DNA of 52,136 bases. It comes from Euryarchaeota archaeon UBA549. GTDB lineage: Archaea > Thermoplasmatota > Poseidoniia > Poseidoniales > Poseidoniaceae. Where the stretch lies: the NCBI GenBank assembly GCA_002495645.1, contig DAGF01000067.1, forward strand, positions 1 through 52,136, in the 5' to 3' direction. The notes under the pieces are model-generated. The model was given only the letters and a program-made list of their open reading frames with translations. It did no database searches and was not told where the DNA came from. The position numbers were made by a program, and so were the translations under genes. Below, piece by piece: positions 7,700-16,355 of this stretch (position 1 is its first letter; each line of letters begins with the position of its first letter).

Positions 7700-10375
7700 A
7701 TGCGAGAAAGATTAGATCCGCCCAATAACCTCCTCAGGCGTTGGCTCCTCGTCCTGATGCTGTTGTCCCTCTTCCCGATAAGCATCACAGCCCCTTATGT
7801 CCTCCTTGAACCAGAACAACCCGATGTGGTCGTGCCATTTCCAGAAGATCTCGCTCCTCAATCAGAGGGTTACCTCTTGGTGGTGTTGGACGGCGTTGGA
7901 GAAAACATCATGCGTGATTCAACCATGATGCCGAAACTGGTCGAACGGCTGGACGAACAGGCCGTTTTGTCCATCACGACCGGGCCGCTCACCCTCTCTG
8001 CGACGTGCGTTCGTGAGATGATGACAGGGGTCCCAAATGCGCCGATTGACGGATTGAAGAACTTCAACATGGGCCACCCAGGGGGGTTTGACCCGTGGCT
8101 GTTGGCAGCAGCCTCGGAGCAACACTCGGTGGGCATGATCGGCAGTTATGTGATGGGGAACATGTACGGCGACTCCCCCAACATCGAGTTCATCAACACC
8201 TTTGAGGGGCATGCAGACTATTACGAGGGCGACCGTGCCACCGGAGGCATCCTTGAGGAATGGTTGGTCGATGGGCGTCACAATGTCATTGCTGCACACT
8301 TTTCGGGGCCCGACAAAGTCGGCCATAAATGGGGTACGGTTTCAGAGGAGTATCGAAACAAAATGCTGGATATGGACCAACATCTCTCGAGCTTACTGCG
8401 CTTTGTACCCGCAAACTGGACGGTGGTCGTCACGGCTGACCACGGCATGACGGCTTCGGGTTCTCACGGCTCGGCCGAAGCGGACACGAGAAACGTCCTC
8501 GCACTTGTATCTGGCCCGGAGATTGACGCCAGCGCCCGTGCGGATGCGGCTCAACTTGACCTCGCAGCCTTGATGTTGTACGATTTAGGCCTTGATTTCC
8601 CAAGCCAAGTTCACGGACGAGTTCCCTTGCCCTTGCTCAGCATTTCCCTTGATGACCGCGACAAGGTTGAGGCATGGAATTGGGAAGCAGCCTTGCATCG
8701 ACATGTGTTCTTCTATCCGGAAGATACCGAAATCTATCGTGTGGGGGAGATCAACTGGCAAGGCATCGAAGGCGACCCTGTGTCAATCCGTCCGTTGGAC
8801 GTGTTCATTTCCATCGCCGTTCTCTCAGCAACCTTCTTGCTGGCGTACAAATGGCTTCAACAAGGTCAATCGACGAGCAAAAAGGAACAACAACACTTGC
8901 TCCTGCTCGGTGGCATCGTGGTGGCGTCGGTTTGGTTCCATGGGCATCTTTCGTTCTCTGCGATGATTCCGAGGGCCATCGGAGCAGGCGGTGTTGTTTG
9001 GCTCGTTGCTTCATCGTTGGGAAGAACTCCGCCACTCGCTCTGAAAGGGACTTCGAACTTCTTCAAACCGTTTCCTTGGCTGTTGGGGTTGTTGATGCTC
9101 ACTCTGTTCTTTTTTGACCTTTCAAGAGGACTGCTCGTGTTGCTTGTGGCTTGGGTTGTTTTCTGGTCCGTGGGTGCCATGACTGGGCAAGCAAAGCAGC
9201 ATCAACCCTCTTCGAAGACCGTCCACTTGCTCGCTGTTTTGGTCTCTCTGCTGCTGGGCTCACTGCGCCTCTGGTACGCCCTGCTCCCGATGTTTTTGCT
9301 GGTGACCGGTTTGGCCCTTGAGAAAACGGCTCAAAGCCGTCCTCAGCACGAACGTGTTTCGGTCTGGACCATCTGGTGTCTACTTGTCCTGTCTATTTCC
9401 TACGTCCATCGGAGAATTTTGGGTGACCATCACCTGCTCAAACTCGTCAACATGGCGCCCACCAGTTTGCTGAGCGCTGTTGTTCTTACGATTATGTTGG
9501 TTCTGTTTTCGGTGTTTTTTGGTCTTGTTTCACAAAGACAACACTCGCGCACCCACACCATCTGGTGTTTTGTTTTCCTTGGTTCTGCCTTCGCCCTCTC
9601 TCGAATCGAATGGCTCTGGTTGCAGCAGATTGTACTCTTGGGCATTTTGGCATTGTACGGTGGTGCGGGATTGGCGACCAACCTCAACCCCGCCTCTCGA
9701 AAGCTTCTGCTTCACGCCGGATTGGCGCTCCACATGATGGTGTCTTGGGGCCCGTGGGCGACCGTCGCCGGTTTGGCCTTGCTCCTCTCTCTGCCTACGG
9801 TGGTGGAGGGATTACGCATTCCAAAACGTCAATCCGTGAATTGGCGCGAGCAACCGCAAGCGATGCTGACTTGGATGGTGTTACCGTGGGTTGTTTGGAT
9901 CCTGTGGTGGACACTCATGGGCCAGGTCAACGGTGTTCAATTCTGCTACGAAGGTATCTGTCCCCATCCTCGAGAACTCGACCCCGGTTTGGTGAAGGTG
10001 CAAGGAGGATACTTCGGGGGAGGGGCTCAGCCTTCGACCATTTGGATGACGATCATGGTGGTGAGTCCGCTGCTGATGATGTCGGTTGCCTTGATGCAAC
10101 AGTTGATGGTTGAGGGTCTTGATTTGCGACCTTATGTCGTGTCGCAGGGATTGATTGTCTTTGGTTGCCTTGCTCTTTATGCATACACCCCCATCTATCC
10201 AAGGTTGGTGTTTTCCCTCACCTACAACATGCTCTTCGCCTCAGCGCAAATGTGCTTTGCACTTCTCGCAATGGGATGGTTTCGTATCACGCATGAAACC
10301 GAAGGACTCCGGCGCATGTTTGGAGCGAGGGTCCAACTGGAAGACGAGAAATTTAGGGCCTACGAAACTATTTAG
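7700..10375 (+). CDS. Membrane phosphotransferase resembling GPI ethanolamine-phosphate transferase (alkaline phosphatase superfamily)
   Basis: An 891-residue protein: one N-terminal membrane span, an extracellular alkaline-phosphatase-superfamily domain (about residues 55-310), then a large C-terminal region with many membrane spans (about 365-870). The complete two-metal set is visible: Asp64 (VVLDGVG), nucleophile Ser100 (TLSATC, ahead of REMMTG), Asp204 and His208 (GPDKVGHKWG), Asp246-His247 (TADHGMT) and His255 (GSHG). The domain order, the HFSGPDKVGHKWG and TADHGMTASGSHG segments and the polytopic tail match eukaryotic PIG-O/PIG-G enzymes, which transfer phosphoethanolamine to GPI glycolipids. 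In this archaeon a head-group or glycan phosphotransferase is plausible; the acceptor is unknown. Plain nucleotide pyrophosphatases lack such a tail. Good ribosome site; monocistronic or leading the next small gene. Confidence 0.78.
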   Translation: MRERLDPPNNLLRRWLLVLMLLSLFPISITAPYVLLEPEQPDVVVPFPEDLAPQSEGYLLVVLDGVGENIMRDSTMMPKLVERLDEQAVLSITTGPLTLSATCVREMMTGVPNAPIDGLKNFNMGHPGGFDPWLLAAASEQHSVGMIGSYVMGNMYGDSPNIEFINTFEGHADYYEGDRATGGILEEWLVDGRHNVIAAHFSGPDKVGHKWGTVSEEYRNKMLDMDQHLSSLLRFVPANWTVVVTADHGMTASGSHGSAEADTRNVLALVSGPEIDASARADAAQLDLAALMLYDLGLDFPSQVHGRVPLPLLSISLDDRDKVEAWNWEAALHRHVFFYPEDTEIYRVGEINWQGIEGDPVSIRPLDVFISIAVLSATFLLAYKWLQQGQSTSKKEQQHLLLLGGIVVASVWFHGHLSFSAMIPRAIGAGGVVWLVASSLGRTPPLALKGTSNFFKPFPWLLGLLMLTLFFFDLSRGLLVLLVAWVVFWSVGAMTGQAKQHQPSSKTVHLLAVLVSLLLGSLRLWYALLPMFLLVTGLALEKTAQSRPQHERVSVWTIWCLLVLSISYVHRRILGDHHLLKLVNMAPTSLLSAVVLTIMLVLFSVFFGLVSQRQHSRTHTIWCFVFLGSAFALSRIEWLWLQQIVLLGILALYGGAGLATNLNPASRKLLLHAGLALHMMVSWGPWATVAGLALLLSLPTVVEGLRIPKRQSVNWREQPQAMLTWMVLPWVVWILWWTLMGQVNGVQFCYEGICPHPRELDPGLVKVQGGYFGGGAQPSTIWMTIMVVSPLLMMSVALMQQLMVEGLDLRPYVVSQGLIVFGCLALYAYTPIYPRLVFSLTYNMLFASAQMCFALLAMGWFRITHETEGLRRMFGARVQLEDEKFRAYETI

Positions 10376-10407
10376 GGTGCACGAAACTAGAGGGGTATGG
10401 TGGCGGA

Positions 10408-10680
10408 ATGTACACGTGCAACAATTGCGATATGATGATGCAAACAGGCTGGGTCGCCTGTCCTTACTGTGGTGTGCAAATTGACAACGTGTTCAACTCC
10501 TCAAAGTCGGTGGTTGAAATTGCCGAAAATCGCTGCCAAACCGGGTGCGCAACGCCATGTGAGCGTTCGAAGCAAAAGGTGAAAAAAACCTGTTGCGGGA
10601 AGCACGAAAGGAAAAACAAATTTTGCAAATCATGCCCGGACCACCCCACAAGGGCGAACCGCAGATGTTCAAGCGCCTAG
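10408..10680 (+). CDS. Cysteine-rich zinc-ribbon hypothetical protein (90 aa)
   Basis: A 90-residue protein with twelve cysteines. Residues 4-21 form a CxxC-10-CPYCG zinc ribbon; the second half has Cys43, 47, 51, 62, 63, 73, 76 and 87 in a Lys/Arg-rich context, probably a second metal site. The start ATG 10408 follows GAGGGG at a good distance and lies 32 bases after the phosphotransferase stop on the same strand. No named family recognised. The 3' half is richer in A than neighbouring genes. Zinc binding is a safe guess; nucleic-acid or protein partner unknown. Confidence 0.6.
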   Translation: MYTCNNCDMMMQTGWVACPYCGVQIDNVFNSSKSVVEIAENRCQTGCATPCERSKQKVKKTCCGKHERKNKFCKSCPDHPTRANRRCSSA

Positions 10681-10741
10681 GAAAAGAAATTTGCCCGATG
10701 GTTCAATTGGTGGGGACTGGTAGAAAACCGATTCTTATCCA

Positions 10742-11734
10742 TTATGAAGACATATTACTCGCCTCTATACGAACTCCCTCGTCTTTGAGCGTTTGAATGA
10801 CATTGTGAATGACATCAGAGGGAAGGTCCTCGGGAGGGTGGATGCCCTCGGTGAAAAGTTCCTGTTGGCTCCAAGCGACCACGCAAGCAAGGGTGACCAA
10901 ACCTGTGGTCCTCGCCATGCTCGAATCCCCGTCCTTGCCCTCATCCTCCACCGTCCACCTGCGTACCTGACCGTTTCCTTCGACACGAACTTCCATCCAG
11001 GTAAATTCGGGTCGTTGTGGGTCAAGGCGCCAGGCATCCACCAGTTCATCGGGGCTGAGTTCTGTGCTCTGGTACCGCTGGATATGGCCGGGCCAACGAA
11101 CGGTGTATTCGCCCATGGTGTTGGCTGGCACGTTGATGAGCGAGCGCAGTCCGTCGGTCAGGAAAGCTTCCATTTGTCTACCGTTGGCGTCAATGCTGTG
11201 AAGTTCTGACATCGCAGGAACCACGACGATGCTTCCGGCTCGAACCACCCGTGCGGGGCGCGTGTACTCGGCGATGACATCATGCGGTGAAAACGGTGCC
11301 ATGTAGGACCACTCCTCGTCAGGCTGTGAGGGGTTTCCGCCCACCTTGATGCTCACCTTCTCCAAGGCGCCGAGTTCTCGGTGGGCAAGCGCCACCAACA
11401 TGTTGGACAAACCGGGCGCGATGCCCACGTCCCAAAGGACGGTGCTGCTGCCTTCTTGCAACCTGTCGGGGGTGGTTTCACTGAACGAGAGGTCGACGAT
11501 GCGATGGCCGTGGGGGTGGAGGGCTTGCAGGACGCTGTGGCCGATGTCGCCGGGGACCATGTTGACAATCAAATCGGCGGCGCTGTGGTCAGCGTTTGCG
11601 GCGTCGAGGAGGTGGAAGGTGGCAGGGGTATCCCTGGGCGTGATGTCAAAGAGATGCACATCAAAACCCGCTTCGCAGAGTTTGCGGGTTACAAAGGAGC
11701 CAACCAAACCGCCACCAAGGCAGTGAATCCTCAT
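10742..11734 (-). CDS. Saccharopine dehydrogenase-like NAD(P)-binding oxidoreductase
   Basis: A 330-residue protein of the saccharopine dehydrogenase / carboxynorspermidine synthase / lysine 6-dehydrogenase group. The Rossmann motif GGGLVGSFV is at residues 7-15. The family hallmark DVGIAPGLSNMLVA follows near residue 102, then VGGNPSQP, FSPHDVIAEYTRPARVVRAG and a C-terminal dimerisation region. Members act in lysine or polyamine metabolism, reductively joining or oxidising amino acids. No other lysine or polyamine genes are adjacent, so the substrate cannot be assigned. It is divergent from the NTF2-like gene, from which it is separated by 100 bases. Start ATG 11734 places the Rossmann strand at the very N terminus, as expected. 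Confidence 0.78.
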   Translation of the reverse strand: MRIHCLGGGLVGSFVTRKLCEAGFDVHLFDITPRDTPATFHLLDAANADHSAADLIVNMVPGDIGHSVLQALHPHGHRIVDLSFSETTPDRLQEGSSTVLWDVGIAPGLSNMLVALAHRELGALEKVSIKVGGNPSQPDEEWSYMAPFSPHDVIAEYTRPARVVRAGSIVVVPAMSELHSIDANGRQMEAFLTDGLRSLINVPANTMGEYTVRWPGHIQRYQSTELSPDELVDAWRLDPQRPEFTWMEVRVEGNGQVRRWTVEDEGKDGDSSMARTTGLVTLACVVAWSQQELFTEGIHPPEDLPSDVIHNVIQTLKDEGVRIEASNMSS

Positions 11735-11834
11735 GCTTTCACCTCAGGAATGCGGAACTCAAAGGTTTCCCCTCGCTTTTTTATCCATAGACAACGGAGG
11801 GAGTCATTATGAGGTTCCGGCCTAACCATGAACC

Positions 11835-12179
11835 ATGAGCATCCTTGCCAAGTACGAAGCCGCCTTTGAATCCGGAGATAAAGAACAACTTGACGCCGTC
11901 ATTCACGATGATTGCAAATTCTACCCGCACGTTGGTGGAGCCGTCATGACCAAGGGCGACATCATGGCGTTTGCAGGCACGGGTGCCGTGCGTACCGAAT
12001 CCCATCGCATCCTGTTTGAGAACGACGAGGTGGGTGTGGGCCATTCCATCGCTCACTTCGCCAACGGTTCAACCTCCGAAGCCGTGTTGGCCTTCTACAA
12101 GTTCCACGACGGCAAGATCATCCATGTCGAAACCGGTGCAACACCGCTGAGTGATGATTACCAACTCATCGGCCAGTGA
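11835..12179 (+). CDS. NTF2-like / SnoaL-like small protein
   Basis: A 114-residue protein with the cone-shaped NTF2-like pattern: an N-terminal helix pair (AKYEAAFESGDKEQLDAV, residues 5-22), a conserved HDDCKFYPHVGG loop, and beta strands ending AFYKFHDGKIIHVET. The superfamily contains isomerases, hydratases and binding proteins, so function is open. A TTTTTTAT box at about 11777-11785 lies about 50 bases upstream and may be its promoter. It stands alone between a divergent dehydrogenase and a convergent membrane gene. Confidence 0.7.
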   Translation: MSILAKYEAAFESGDKEQLDAVIHDDCKFYPHVGGAVMTKGDIMAFAGTGAVRTESHRILFENDEVGVGHSIAHFANGSTSEAVLAFYKFHDGKIIHVETGATPLSDDYQLIGQ

Positions 12180-12223
12180 TATCAGGCTGCCTTGTCTCCA
12201 ATTGTGAGGCGTTGCCCCGCGTT

Positions 12224-12901
12224 CTATAGAATGGGTCCGAGTTGCACGCCCAGCAGCAAAACAGCCGTGGCGCAGACCGTGATGAGGATGTTGTCATCGA
12301 TGGGCCCGTATTCGTAGCGCTCCACGAAGGTGGCCACCGTCGCAGCGATGAGGCCCCAGACCGGGAGGCTTGGGTCGCCAGCACCGGCAGCAAACCATCC
12401 AAGCGGTGCGCTGACCAGGAACATGAACACGTTGCCGATGGGGCTCTTGGACCGCTTTCGCACCACGGCGTTTCGAACCACACCGGTCACCCCATCACCA
12501 AAAGCCATGAAGAGCGAAGGCACGATGGCCAACCACGGGTCGCCCACCAACCACCAAATCAAGGAGATGGACATCCACCACATCAGCCCGAACTTGACAT
12601 CGTTCTGGTTTTGCTCCGTTTGGAACCAATGCATGACAATGCCTGCACGGTGCGATGCGTAGAGCAGTGCGGTGAGCAGGATGCCGGCGACCATTGGATA
12701 CCACACATCGGTGAACAGGAAAGGAACGCTCAGTGAGCCAACACCTCCGGCCATCATGTGGACGATTTTCCGGTTGTAGTACACGGCTCGAATGTGCTCC
12801 ATGCCGCGGTTGACCATCATGGTGTAAGGGACCTTGGTGGCGTAGAGTACCAACATGACATAGACGCCCATGCCGGCCGCTGCTGCGAGTTGGTTGACCA
12901 T
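12224..12901 (-). CDS. Dolichol/phytol kinase-like membrane protein (CTP-transferase family)
   Basis: A 225-residue protein with about six or seven membrane spans. It contains the start motif NRKIVHMMAGG and the central signature MAFGDGVTGVVRNAVVRKRSKSPIGN (about residues 132-157), which corresponds to the GDxxAxxxGxxxGxxxxSxxG motif shared by dolichol kinase, phytol kinase and CTP-dependent phosphatidate cytidylyltransferase. It may phosphorylate a polyprenol, such as geranylgeraniol or dolichol, with CTP or activate a lipid. A lipid role fits the nearby lipid-linked genes but is inference. The minus-strand promoter region is shared with trxB; AT-rich ACATAGAGATA about 25 bases upstream could give a nearly leaderless message. 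Confidence 0.72.
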   Translation of the reverse strand: MVNQLAAAAGMGVYVMLVLYATKVPYTMMVNRGMEHIRAVYYNRKIVHMMAGGVGSLSVPFLFTDVWYPMVAGILLTALLYASHRAGIVMHWFQTEQNQNDVKFGLMWWMSISLIWWLVGDPWLAIVPSLFMAFGDGVTGVVRNAVVRKRSKSPIGNVFMFLVSAPLGWFAAGAGDPSLPVWGLIAATVATFVERYEYGPIDDNILITVCATAVLLLGVQLGPIL

Positions 12902-13003
12902 GCAGGGGCTTTGTTCCGGGGTATCTCTATGTTTTTGCTGACCAAGGGACTCCGGGGCGAATCTTCAAACACCACCGTTCCTCACCAACGCTTGGAGAGT
13001 CAC

Positions 13004-13933
13004 ATGTCCGAAGTACGTAACGTCATCATCATCGGTTCTGGACCTGCAGGCTACACAGCCGGTCTCTACGCTGGCCGAGCCATGCTCAATCCCTTGATGT
13101 TCGCAGGCTACATGTCCGGAGGGCAGTTGATGCTCACCAGCGATATCGAAAATTTCCCCGGCTACCCCGAAGGCATCGCCGGCCCTGAAATGATGATGCA
13201 ATTGCGAGAACAAGCTGAGCGCTTTGGTCTTGAAGTTGAGGACAAGAACGTCGACGAGGTTGATTTGAGCGAACGTCCCTACAAGGTCATGGTTGAGGGT
13301 GAGACCTTCCTGACCCATTCCATCATCGTCTGCACCGGCGCTGAATCGCTATGGCTTGATGCGCCCGGTGAGGCCGAACAAAAGGGACGAGGCATCTCCA
13401 CCTGTGCCACCTGCGACGGTGCCTTCTTCCGAGACGAACACGTGCTCGTGATCGGTGGAGGGGACTCCGCTTGTGAGGAAGCGACCTTCTTGACCCGATT
13501 TGCAAGCAAGGTCACCCTCATTCATCGCCGAGACGTGTTCAAGGCTTCAACCATCATGTACGAGCGAGCGGCCAACAACCCGAAAATCGAAATTCGCACC
13601 TTCCGACAAATCAAGGAATGGCTCTCCGACGACAAAGGCCTCAGCGGAGCGGTGCTCGAAAACACGCAAGACGGGAGCACGGAAACCATCGAAGCCACCG
13701 GTGCTTTCATCGCCATCGGCCACACACCCATCACCGATTTCCTCGGAAACCAGGTTGAAACCGATGAGAACGGTTACATCGTTCACAAGGAGCACACCAT
13801 GACCTCTGTCCCAGGTGTGTTCGCTGCCGGCGATGTCGTTGACACGCGCTACAAGCAAGCCATCACCGCCGCCGGTATGGGCTGCTCGGCCGCCATGGAC
13901 GTCGAAAAGTGGCTTGAAGAGAACGTTCATTGA
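13004..13933 (+). CDS. trxB: Thioredoxin reductase
   Basis: A 309-residue low-molecular-weight flavoprotein that passes electrons from NAD(P)H to thioredoxin. FAD motif GSGPAG at residues 11-16, redox pair CATC at Cys134 and Cys137, nucleotide motif GGGDSACEEA, and the C-terminal FAD segment FAAGDVVD are all present. ATG 13004 follows GGAGAG and gives the usual N terminus; upstream in-frame starts would add nonsense residues shared with the divergent gene's leader. The ThiF/MoeB-rhodanese gene follows after 39 bases on the same strand, suggesting a redox and sulfur-transfer pair. Confidence 0.93.
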   Translation: MSEVRNVIIIGSGPAGYTAGLYAGRAMLNPLMFAGYMSGGQLMLTSDIENFPGYPEGIAGPEMMMQLREQAERFGLEVEDKNVDEVDLSERPYKVMVEGETFLTHSIIVCTGAESLWLDAPGEAEQKGRGISTCATCDGAFFRDEHVLVIGGGDSACEEATFLTRFASKVTLIHRRDVFKASTIMYERAANNPKIEIRTFRQIKEWLSDDKGLSGAVLENTQDGSTETIEATGAFIAIGHTPITDFLGNQVETDENGYIVHKEHTMTSVPGVFAAGDVVDTRYKQAITAAGMGCSAAMDVEKWLEENVH

Positions 13934-13972
13934 AGCCGCTTCCTTGATGAAGACCGTCGTTTTGGGCGCGTC

Positions 13973-15139
13973 ATGGTTGATGTTGCTCGCCACGCCCGTC
14001 ACATCAGCCTGCCCAATGTGGGCGTGGAAGGTCAGCGCAAGTTGAACAACGCCAGCGTTTTGCTCATCGGGGCAGGTGGGCTCGGCTCACCTGCGGCCTT
14101 GTACCTCGCTGCTGCAGGCGTTGGTCGACTGGGCCTTGTGGACAACGATGCAGTCGACCTCAGCAATCTCCAGCGGCAAATCCTGCACGCCACGAAGGAT
14201 GTGGGCCAACCAAAGGTTGCCTCGGCGAAGGCCAGCCTTGAGGCCCTTGACCCGAACGTGAAGGTTGAGGTGTTTCAAGAGCGTTTGAATCCAGGCAACG
14301 CCATGGCCATCATGAAGGGGTGGGACATCGTCATCGACGGCACCGATAATCTTCCCACTCGCTATCTCATCGACGATGCCTGCTCCTTGCTCGGCCTTCC
14401 GTGGGTGTACGGCTCGGTGTTCCGTTTCGAGGGACAGGTCTCCCTCTTCAACCACAACGGCGGGCCGTGTTATCGCGACCTCTTTCCCGAACCGCCTCCC
14501 GCAGAAGCCGTCCCTACGTGCTCAGAGGCTGGAGTCTTTGGTGTACTTCCGGGTGTGATTGGTGTGCTTCAGGCCACGGAGGCCATCAAACTCCTGCTCG
14601 GTTTACCCGTATCCTTGAGCGGCAAACTCCTGCTTTATGATGCACAATCCATGGCCTTTGACACGCTGACTTTTGAGGCGGACCCCGAACGTGAAGCGGT
14701 GGTTGACCTCTCGGGGGCAGCGGCCATGTTGAGTCAGGAGGCATGGTGCATGGACTCAGGCCAAGTTGCTGATTCGCCGCAAGAACAAAAATCCGAACCC
14801 AACCCACACGGGGCAATGTTCAACCACATTTCCGTCGCTGAATTCCTTGACCGTCGTGAAAACGGCTGGACGCCGTTCATTTTGGATGTACGCTCTGACG
14901 CTGAATACGCAGATGCACGGGCGAAAAGTTGCGACCTTCAAGTCCCTCATTCCCACGTCCGCTCTGTGTTGGACAGCCTTCCCAAAAAGACCGACATCCT
15001 CATTCACTGCAAAAGCGGCATGCGTTCGCAATTGGCTGCTATCGAATTGATTCAAGCTGGCTGGGCCGCTGAACGCCTCTTCAACCTCGACGGTGGCATC
15101 ATGGGGTGGCACGCCGCTGCACCGGATGATATTGAATGA
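13973..15139 (+). CDS. MoeB/ThiF-family adenylyltransferase fused to rhodanese domain
   Basis: A 388-residue E1-like enzyme. Residues 5-245 are the ATP-using adenylation domain with GAGGLGSP (33-40), NLQRQIL and DGTDN motifs and the reactive-loop Cys183 (PTCSEAGVFG). Residues about 282-388 are a rhodanese domain with active Cys346 in HCKSGMRS. Such fusions (MOCS3/UBA4-like) adenylate and thiolate the C terminus of ubiquitin-like sulfur carriers for molybdopterin, thiamine or tRNA thiolation. The zinc site of MoeB is largely missing: CYRC reads CYRD (Cys166, Asp169) and the second CxxC is absent. No sulfur-carrier gene is in the window; a molybdoenzyme is, so cofactor sulfur supply is one possible job. 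Confidence 0.88.
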   Translation: MVDVARHARHISLPNVGVEGQRKLNNASVLLIGAGGLGSPAALYLAAAGVGRLGLVDNDAVDLSNLQRQILHATKDVGQPKVASAKASLEALDPNVKVEVFQERLNPGNAMAIMKGWDIVIDGTDNLPTRYLIDDACSLLGLPWVYGSVFRFEGQVSLFNHNGGPCYRDLFPEPPPAEAVPTCSEAGVFGVLPGVIGVLQATEAIKLLLGLPVSLSGKLLLYDAQSMAFDTLTFEADPEREAVVDLSGAAAMLSQEAWCMDSGQVADSPQEQKSEPNPHGAMFNHISVAEFLDRRENGWTPFILDVRSDAEYADARAKSCDLQVPHSHVRSVLDSLPKKTDILIHCKSGMRSQLAAIELIQAGWAAERLFNLDGGIMGWHAAAPDDIE

Positions 15140-15251
15140 GTCTCGATCTGCGTTCACGACACGCACTGATGAAAACGCCCCTTTGCCTGTGGTCGTATTG
15201 GGTGAGGTTCAAAGCCGCTGAGTTCCTGCTTTCATCACGGAGGGGATGAGA

Positions 15252-16355
15252 ATGGCCAGCATCATCATCGCCGACGAAAACGAAGGTCGTCGCAACCTGC
15301 TGGCGAACACCTTTGAGCGTGAGGGCTACGAAGTGACCCGATTGAGCACGCTTGCTCAAACCACGGCGACTGCGAGCGCCGTGCTGCCGGACGTGCTCTT
15401 GTTGGAAGGTGAATGGAGCCAAGGGAGCGTCCTTGACGTGTGCCAGTCCTTGGTCGGCCAACCGCGATTTCGTTCGGCTACACGCATCGTTATCCTCTCC
15501 AGAACCACAGCACCGGATTTTCTCTCATCGGCAGCCTTGGCAGGTGTGGCTGAGGTCATTGGAAAACCGGTTGACATGAACCAACTCATCGGCCAAATAG
15601 GACGCCACGCTGCCAAGCAATTCGTACCGCCGCCTGCAGATGTTTCGGCCGGCACAGGCGGTGGAGGTCTTGGTGGCCAACGCTTTGACGTTGGCATGAC
15701 CATGAACGACAGCCAGTGGGCTTTGCCGATGCTTCGGCGCTTGGTTGAGGCCGGTAACATCGATGAGGATTTTGTCGCCTCAATTCGAGGGGAAATGAAC
15801 GAGGGTGAACTGCCAGATGACGAAGGGGGCCTCTCCGCTGAAGCCATGACCACCATGGTGCGTTTAGCGTTGAACCGTCTGGTCGGCACCGAAGGGCCGC
15901 CGACAGCTGCAGTGAATGAGGCGACCGAGCAAACCAAAGAGAAGGTGGTCGCCTCACCATCCAATGTTCCTTCCTTCAAGGACCTCAACAAGGGCGCCAC
16001 ACTTGGTGAGGGCGCCGCTTCGTCCCTTCCAAAATCCGGTGGGAATTCCTCAATGGAAGACATCCTTGAACGGCAAGCCGAAGACATCGCTCGGCAGGTG
16101 GAGGCGGACATGGATGGCATTCTCTCTGAAGAGCCGGAATACATCTCACTGTTGGATGAAAACGAGCAGGTGGGAATTGACCCTGAAACATTGGCGCTGA
16201 CTCGGCTCACCGCAGAGGTTCTTCAGGAATTGATGGATGCCCTCCAGCGCCCCGGGGCGTTGTCCGATTTGACCTTGCTCACCCGGGTTGAGGATGCAAG
16301 CACCCTTGCAGCGGACATGCTCGATGCGCTTCCCGCTCAGGAGGAGGAGGAGTGA
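15252..16355 (+). CDS. Receiver-domain protein with Glu at the phospho-site
   Basis: A 367-residue protein. Residues 1-118 are a CheY-like receiver: acidic pocket Asp8-Glu9 (IIADENE), Ser83 (VILSRT) and Lys105 (IGKPVD) are in place, but the position of the phosphorylated Asp is Glu52 (PDVLLLE), which may mimic constant phosphorylation. The remainder has a Gly-rich linker, a predicted helical middle, a Ser/Lys-rich linker and two acidic C-terminal helical segments; I recognise no output domain. ATG 15252 is preferred over 15246 because GGAGGGG (15239-15245) then sits six bases upstream. The stop overlaps the start of the MFS gene. No histidine kinase is nearby. Confidence 0.75.
   Translation: MASIIIADENEGRRNLLANTFEREGYEVTRLSTLAQTTATASAVLPDVLLLEGEWSQGSVLDVCQSLVGQPRFRSATRIVILSRTTAPDFLSSAALAGVAEVIGKPVDMNQLIGQIGRHAAKQFVPPPADVSAGTGGGGLGGQRFDVGMTMNDSQWALPMLRRLVEAGNIDEDFVASIRGEMNEGELPDDEGGLSAEAMTTMVRLALNRLVGTEGPPTAAVNEATEQTKEKVVASPSNVPSFKDLNKGATLGEGAASSLPKSGGNSSMEDILERQAEDIARQVEADMDGILSEEPEYISLLDENEQVGIDPETLALTRLTAEVLQELMDALQRPGALSDLTLLTRVEDASTLAADMLDALPAQEEEE

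Noticed and set aside
12758..13003. Extended start for thioredoxin reductase
   Set aside because: The region overlaps the divergent dolichol-kinase-like gene and precedes the FAD strand by over 80 residues, unlike any TrxB.
15201..15220. GGTTCAAA resembling a tRNA T-loop
   Set aside because: The flanking bases do not pair as a T-stem and no acceptor, D or anticodon arms could be drawn around it.
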